Origin: an uncultured Collinsella sp.
Lineage (GTDB): Bacteria; Actinomycetota; Coriobacteriia; Coriobacteriales; Coriobacteriaceae
NCBI GenBank assembly: GCA_900553705.1
Contig: USEK01000045.1
Location: forward strand, 1-9,149
Length of the DNA: 9,149 bases
Direction of reading: 5' to 3'
In this document: piece after piece, positions 6,165-9,149 of the stretch
Position numbering within the stretch: position 1 is the stretch's first letter
Layout of the letters: each line of letters opens with the position of its first letter
Notes under the pieces: model-generated
Database searches by the model: none
What the model saw: only the letters and a program-made list of their open reading frames with translations
Told to the model about the DNA's origin: nothing
Made by a program: the position numbers and the translations under genes

Positions 6165-7904
6165 ATGGAACTCTTCGATGGTGACGACATGGGATCGAGT
6201 AGCGAAGGCGGCTGGCCGCTCACGCGCCGTGCTGCCCTTGCGGGCACGGCGGTGGGCGCGTTGGCGCTGGCGAGCGCGGGACTTGCAGGCTGCTCTGCTG
6301 CCGGAGCCGATGCGAACGATATATCCAACGCGGACGACGGACTCACCGACGAACAGAAGAAAGTCCACAATCAGATCATCGCGACCTACAACGTCGAGAA
6401 ACAGGCTGCCATCAAAGAACAACTCGATGCCGAGTACGCTGCAGGCGGCTACGACGAAACTGCCCCGTTTATCAAAGCCGATCCCTTTGGCACCGATACC
6501 CTGAGTTGCTACGTGCGTTTTGCAACGACGGACCCCGCAGCCGTCACCTACGAGGTTGCCGGCCGTAAGAAATTCGCTGATTCCCCCAAAGTGGCTGCCT
6601 TTACCCGCACGCCCAACGGTGGCGACGTGCCGGCGACGGAGCACGAGTTCAAGGTCATCGGCCTCATTCCCAACCACAAAAACACGGTAACCCTCACCTG
6701 TACCGCACAAGACGGCGCCAGCCGAACCTCGACGTTCACGGTTGAGGCCCCGGCGCTCAAGGGCGAGGAAGAGAAACACCTCGCCGTCACGGCGGGGGAG
6801 TCCAATACGCCGCTTGCCGATGGCCTCTTTACCATCTTGGGCAACGACTCGTCCAAGCTCGACTTTATGTACCTCTACGACAACGACGGCCAGATTCGCG
6901 GCGAGGTGCCGATCATCGGCTACCGCAGCCATCGCCTGCTGTTCCCGGGCGACGGCAGCATGATCATGAGCGTCTCGACTACCAAGTTGGTCCAGATCAA
7001 CGCCATTGGCCAGGTGGTAAACGTCTGGAGCACGGGCGACTACGAACTGCATCACGATTACGCTTTCGATGACGATGGCAACCTGCTGGTTCTGGCGAGT
7101 CACGCCGGCTCCGAGGCCGACTTGGACGTTGATCGCGCGGCTGCTAAAAAGGACAAGGGCGAGCGCGTTAACGTCGAGGACCTCATCATCAAGATCGACA
7201 TAGCAACGGGCGTCGTCTCTCTCGTTGTAGACCTGGGCGACATATTTCCCGATCTCAAAGCGAGCGCCAAGGTGGCATCGGACGGCGATCTGGATTGGAT
7301 CCATATCAACACGATTCAGTGGCTCGGCGGCGGTGCCGTCCTGCTCAGCTCGCGCGAGACCTCGACGGTCATCAAGCTCACCGATATCTACGGCACACCC
7401 ACGGTCGATTGGCTTATGGGCTCGCCCGATTTCTGGGCTGGTTCGGGCTTTGAGGACAAGCTGCTGCAAGCCCAGGGCGATTTCTCGCTCAATGCAGGCC
7501 AGCACAGCGTGACGTATCTGCCGAGTTCTGACACGGCAACGACCGGTCGCTACCAGGTGCTGCTGTACGACAACAACTTTGGTGCGGCCGAAAGCTATCC
7601 CAAGTTCGACTGGGGCCAGCTGGGCGCCGCGGTGGTGACCGACTACAACAAGGGCACGCATTCGTTTGGGCGCATCTTTACAGTGGACGAGGCGGCCCGC
7701 ACCTACGAGCTTGTGGACCAGATCGCGGTGCCGTTCTCGGGCTACGTCAGCAGTGCGCAGCGCGTCGGCAATTCGAACAGCATGCTCGTGGCATCGGGCC
7801 AGACCAAGACCTTTACGGAGTACGATCGCTATGGACTGCCCATCGCCACCTACGAGATGGAAGCCGAGAAGTACATCTATCGCGTGTACAAGTACGAGCT
7901 GTAG
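6165..7904 (+). CDS. AssT-like arylsulfotransferase (aryl-sulfate sulfotransferase), Tat-type lipoprotein
   Basis: 579 residues from the ATG at 6165, close to the roughly 600 of E. coli AssT. The known reaction is PAPS-independent transfer of sulfate from one phenolic sulfate ester to another phenol through a sulfohistidine intermediate. The N-terminus carries a twin-arginine signal (LTRRAAL, R21-R22), a hydrophobic stretch to about residue 40, and a lipobox LAGC with Cys43. It is therefore probably exported folded and lipid-anchored on the outer face of the membrane. A beta-rich N-terminal domain (about 105-205, Arylsulfotran_N-like) precedes the propeller domain. Active-site residues matched from memory to E. 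coli H252, H356, R374 and H436 are H296 or H297 (in LHHDYAF), H380 (DWIHINTI), R397 (SSRETSTVIKL) and H447 (GQHSVTYL). The family call and sulfotransferase activity are well supported. The natural donor and acceptor (diet, host or drug phenols) are unknown. No dsbL/dsbI-like partner is next to it. It has gaps of about 180-190 bases on both sides and is probably transcribed alone. Confidence 0.92.
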   Translation: MELFDGDDMGSSSEGGWPLTRRAALAGTAVGALALASAGLAGCSAAGADANDISNADDGLTDEQKKVHNQIIATYNVEKQAAIKEQLDAEYAAGGYDETAPFIKADPFGTDTLSCYVRFATTDPAAVTYEVAGRKKFADSPKVAAFTRTPNGGDVPATEHEFKVIGLIPNHKNTVTLTCTAQDGASRTSTFTVEAPALKGEEEKHLAVTAGESNTPLADGLFTILGNDSSKLDFMYLYDNDGQIRGEVPIIGYRSHRLLFPGDGSMIMSVSTTKLVQINAIGQVVNVWSTGDYELHHDYAFDDDGNLLVLASHAGSEADLDVDRAAAKKDKGERVNVEDLIIKIDIATGVVSLVVDLGDIFPDLKASAKVASDGDLDWIHINTIQWLGGGAVLLSSRETSTVIKLTDIYGTPTVDWLMGSPDFWAGSGFEDKLLQAQGDFSLNAGQHSVTYLPSSDTATTGRYQVLLYDNNFGAAESYPKFDWGQLGAAVVTDYNKGTHSFGRIFTVDEAARTYELVDQIAVPFSGYVSSAQRVGNSNSMLVASGQTKTFTEYDRYGLPIATYEMEAEKYIYRVYKYEL

Positions 7905-7985
7905 GGCCGCGCTTAGGTTTGACCAATGGAGTATGAAAACACGCCGTTCGCCGATGCCCCCTCCGCGAGTGGCAGCCATATGGTT

Positions 7986-8081
7986 TGATATCAGAAACAT
8001 ATAGTTGTCGCCAGCCTGCTGGCTACGTTCCCCCTGATATCGGAGGTTCCAGGTATGTTTCGCGCTCCGTTAAACAACTAT
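7986..8081. repeat. Cluster of short complementary segments upstream of the small membrane protein gene
   Basis: Three exact 8-bp complementary pairs occur: GATATCAG 7987-7994 with CTGATATC 8034-8041, GAAACATA 7994-8001 with TATGTTTC 8054-8061, and ATAGTTGT 8001-8008 with ACAACTAT 8074-8081. There is also a hairpin GCCAG/CTGGC at 8010-8023. The three left segments are contiguous, while their partners are spaced exactly 20 bases apart in the same order. The pairs therefore cross rather than nest. No T-tract makes this an intrinsic terminator. Its role is unknown; it may include signals for the gene at 8095. Confidence 0.45.
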
Positions 8082-8094
8082 CGGTTGGTCTAAC

Positions 8095-8544
8095 ATGGGT
8101 CGCCGTGCTATTTCGATAACCCTTGCAGTGGTCTGCCTGGCTGTGCTCCTGGGCGCTACAGGGCTGTTTGCTATAAGCCGGGAAACGTCCTATATGCAGG
8201 AATGCGCTTCCGAAGGGTTTGCCATTGACGGTTACTATCGGGACGACGAGACGAGTCTGGAAACCCTGGCCTTTCTTGAAGAGGATAACCATCGGTGGCA
8301 ACTGGTCGACAAAGACGGCAGCTGCGTTGACGGGCAGTTTAAGCGTACGGATGACCCCAACATCCTGATATTAAAGAAGGAAAACGGCGAAGAATTCGGC
8401 ACGGTTCACGTTGCGTATATATCGCGCCGACGCAATCAGGGGCAGATTTACCTAATTAGAAATACTGAGGTGACCCGATTTTATCTTGTGAGCACCGATC
8501 CGGCGTTTACGGTGGAGTCGGGCGATGTCAATCCGGACAGTTGA
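8095..8544 (+). CDS. Small membrane-anchored or secreted protein of unknown function
   Basis: 149 residues; I do not recognise a family. The N-terminus is a short basic stretch (MGRR) followed by a hydrophobic segment at about residues 5-27, so it is a signal anchor or uncleaved signal peptide with the rest outside the membrane. The external part is polar, contains two cysteines (38 and 77), and ends with a strand-rich region of likely beta character and an acidic tail. ATG at 8095 is the only start that keeps the membrane segment: an in-frame stop lies at 8071-8073. No Shine-Dalgarno sequence precedes it, so translation may be weak or leaderless. The gene uses ATA, TTA, CTA and AGA codons, which the larger genes here avoid or use little, and two of its 60-base lines count at 47-48% GC against 70% in a sampled line of the first gene. 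It may have a different origin or low expression. Confidence 0.72.
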   Translation: MGRRAISITLAVVCLAVLLGATGLFAISRETSYMQECASEGFAIDGYYRDDETSLETLAFLEEDNHRWQLVDKDGSCVDGQFKRTDDPNILILKKENGEEFGTVHVAYISRRRNQGQIYLIRNTEVTRFYLVSTDPAFTVESGDVNPDS

Positions 8545-8550
8545 TTCACG

Positions 8551-8601
8551 GCAATAAAGCAGCGAGCGGGGCGCGAGTGTGAACTGCACCCCGTTATTTG
8601 C
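8551..8601. terminator. Possible bidirectional terminator between convergent genes
   Basis: CGGGGCGC (8567-8574) pairs with GCACCCCG (8586-8593) with one mismatch. Outside this, GCAATAA (8551-8557) can pair with TTATTTGC (8594-8601) with one bulged base, leaving a 9-base internal loop on the left. The T-rich flank on the plus side and A-rich flank on the other fit a terminator serving both the gene ending at 8544 and the minus-strand gene ending at 8672. The stem is imperfect. Confidence 0.35.
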
Positions 8602-8671
8602 TCGTGTTCGTATCGCGTCTGCGCCGCGCCGCGACTTGCGCCTGTGCGCGAGAGCCATTCCATGCTCCGCA

Positions 8672-9103
8672 TTACTCCACATCAAATTCCACGCGATCGA
8701 GCTCGGGCACGTTGAGGTCGATGAGCTTGCGGGCGATACGGCGGTCGTGTGCCCCAAGCGCCTCGCTCGTTGTCACATGGGCGACAATCTCGCGCTCGAC
8801 GATGCCTTCCTCATCGCCGTCGGTGGCCGAGGTCTCGACGGCGACGGTGTAATCCTTAAAGCCTGGCAGCACCGCCGCAAGCTCGCGCGTGGTTTCGGTC
8901 ACGCCGTAGCCGTCCTGCACGCCGGCCTGCGCCGAGCCAATGGAACCCGCCGTCATAACGATGCAGGGGATGGCAAAGACTACCGTGCCCACAATGATGC
9001 GGCGGCGCACCTTGCGTGATAGCTCGTCGACCTCGGCATCTTCCTCGGCAGTCACAATGCCGTCGCCGTTGAGGTCGCGCTTGAGCGGCACGCGCAATAG
9101 AAG
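8672..9103 (-). CDS. EF-hand-like, single-membrane-segment protein of unknown function (5' end missing)
   Basis: The minus-strand frame ends with TAA at 8672-8674. It is native only up to 9103; the codons beyond come from sequencing adapter, so the true start is absent. 143 native residues are visible. Near the N-terminal side is a full 12-residue EF-hand-type loop, DLNGDGIVTAEE (9041-9076), with Asp, Asn, Asp and Glu at calcium-ligand positions 1, 3, 5 and 12. An acidic, then strongly basic stretch (SRKVRRR) follows. Next comes one hydrophobic segment (about 8930-8998, IIVGTVVFAIPCIVMTAG), which the basic side suggests enters the membrane from the cytoplasm, and then an external C-terminal domain of about 85 residues. 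I do not recognise that domain. A single loop of this kind may bind calcium or may be structural only. Composition is GC-rich and typical of the window. Confidence 0.75.
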   Translation of the reverse strand, partial: LLLRVPLKRDLNGDGIVTAEEDAEVDELSRKVRRRIIVGTVVFAIPCIVMTAGSIGSAQAGVQDGYGVTETTRELAAVLPGFKDYTVAVETSATDGDEEGIVEREIVAHVTTSEALGAHDRRIARKLIDLNVPELDRVEFDVE

Positions 9104-9149
9104 CTGTCTCTTATACACATCTGACGCTGCCGACGACTAGTCGAGTGTA
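9104..9149. other. Illumina Nextera adapter read-through (not genomic)
   Basis: 9104-9122 is the 19-bp Tn5 mosaic end as used in Nextera libraries (CTGTCTCTTATACACATCT). 9123-9136 (GACGCTGCCGACGA) is the rest of the read-1 adapter. 9137-9144 (CTAGTCGA) sits where the i5 index belongs; its complement TCGACTAG matches index S513 as I remember it. 9145-9149 (GTGTA) begins the P5 sequence. The order and spacing match the adapter exactly, so nothing after 9103 should be annotated as biology. Confidence 0.98.

Noticed and set aside
6099..8000. 633-residue minus-strand frame opposite the arylsulfotransferase
   Set aside because: Same mirror effect; it extends through noncoding flanks and has no recognisable domain.
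9104..9118. Start of the minus-strand EF-hand gene at a GTG encoding MYKRQ
   Set aside because: These codons come from the Nextera mosaic end, not the genome.
9104..9122. Tn5 transposon end as evidence of a natural insertion sequence
   Set aside because: The following adapter, index and P5 bases show it is library sequence, not a mobile element.
8940..9140. Plus-strand peptide ending CLLYTSDAADD
   Set aside because: Its end is translated adapter sequence, and the rest mirrors the minus-strand gene.

Overview
The window looks like chromosomal DNA from a high-GC anaerobic gut actinobacterium of the Coriobacteriia. Collinsella or a close relative is my best guess. The grounds are GC-rich coding sequence, a very large fused acyl-CoA dehydratase/activase protein, a lactobacilli-like stand-alone 3-hydroxyacyl-CoA dehydrogenase, and a Tat-type arylsulfotransferase lipoprotein. 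The taxon is inferred from gene content and composition; no rRNA or marker gene is present. The last 46 bases (9104-9149) are not biological. They are an Illumina Nextera transposase end, read adapter, 8-base index and the start of P5, so the genomic sequence ends at 9103.

Layout: (1) 1-4605, plus strand: the 3' 4.6 kb of a giant gene, open at the left edge. It encodes two tandem HgdC/BcrA-type ATPase activase domains, a four-cysteine linker and long HgdB-like dehydratase-related domains. A strong intrinsic terminator follows at 4634-4670. (2) 4671-5022: a gene-free interval holding a 125-bp segment bounded by a perfect 17-bp inverted repeat, then a probable promoter and ribosome binding site. 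(3) 5023-5982, plus: 3-hydroxyacyl-CoA dehydrogenase. (4) 5983-6164: short intergenic region with two imperfect hairpins. (5) 6165-7904, plus: AssT-like arylsulfotransferase with a twin-arginine lipoprotein signal. (6) 7905-8094: intergenic region with several short complementary segments in an unusual, non-nested order. (7) 8095-8544, plus: small membrane-anchored protein of unknown function with atypical composition. (8) 8545-8671: convergent intergenic region. (9) 8672-9103, minus: 3' part of an EF-hand-like, single-membrane-segment protein, cut off by the contig end.

The genes do not form one operon. The first is closed by its own terminator, the others have gaps of 127-417 bases between them, and the last is convergent. 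Both large enzymes at the left concern acyl-CoA thioesters (radical-type dehydration and 3-hydroxyacyl oxidation), which fits amino-acid or fatty-acid fermentation, but the sequence shows no direct functional link. The arylsulfotransferase probably works on the outer face of the membrane on phenolic sulfates, which fits a gut habitat. I saw no CRISPR array, tRNA, rRNA, integrase or insertion sequence. The most biologically unusual items are the tandem-activase fusion, which could assemble its Fe-S cluster within one chain, the loss of the usual NAD-binding aspartate in the dehydrogenase, and the inverted-repeat element at 4726-4850.
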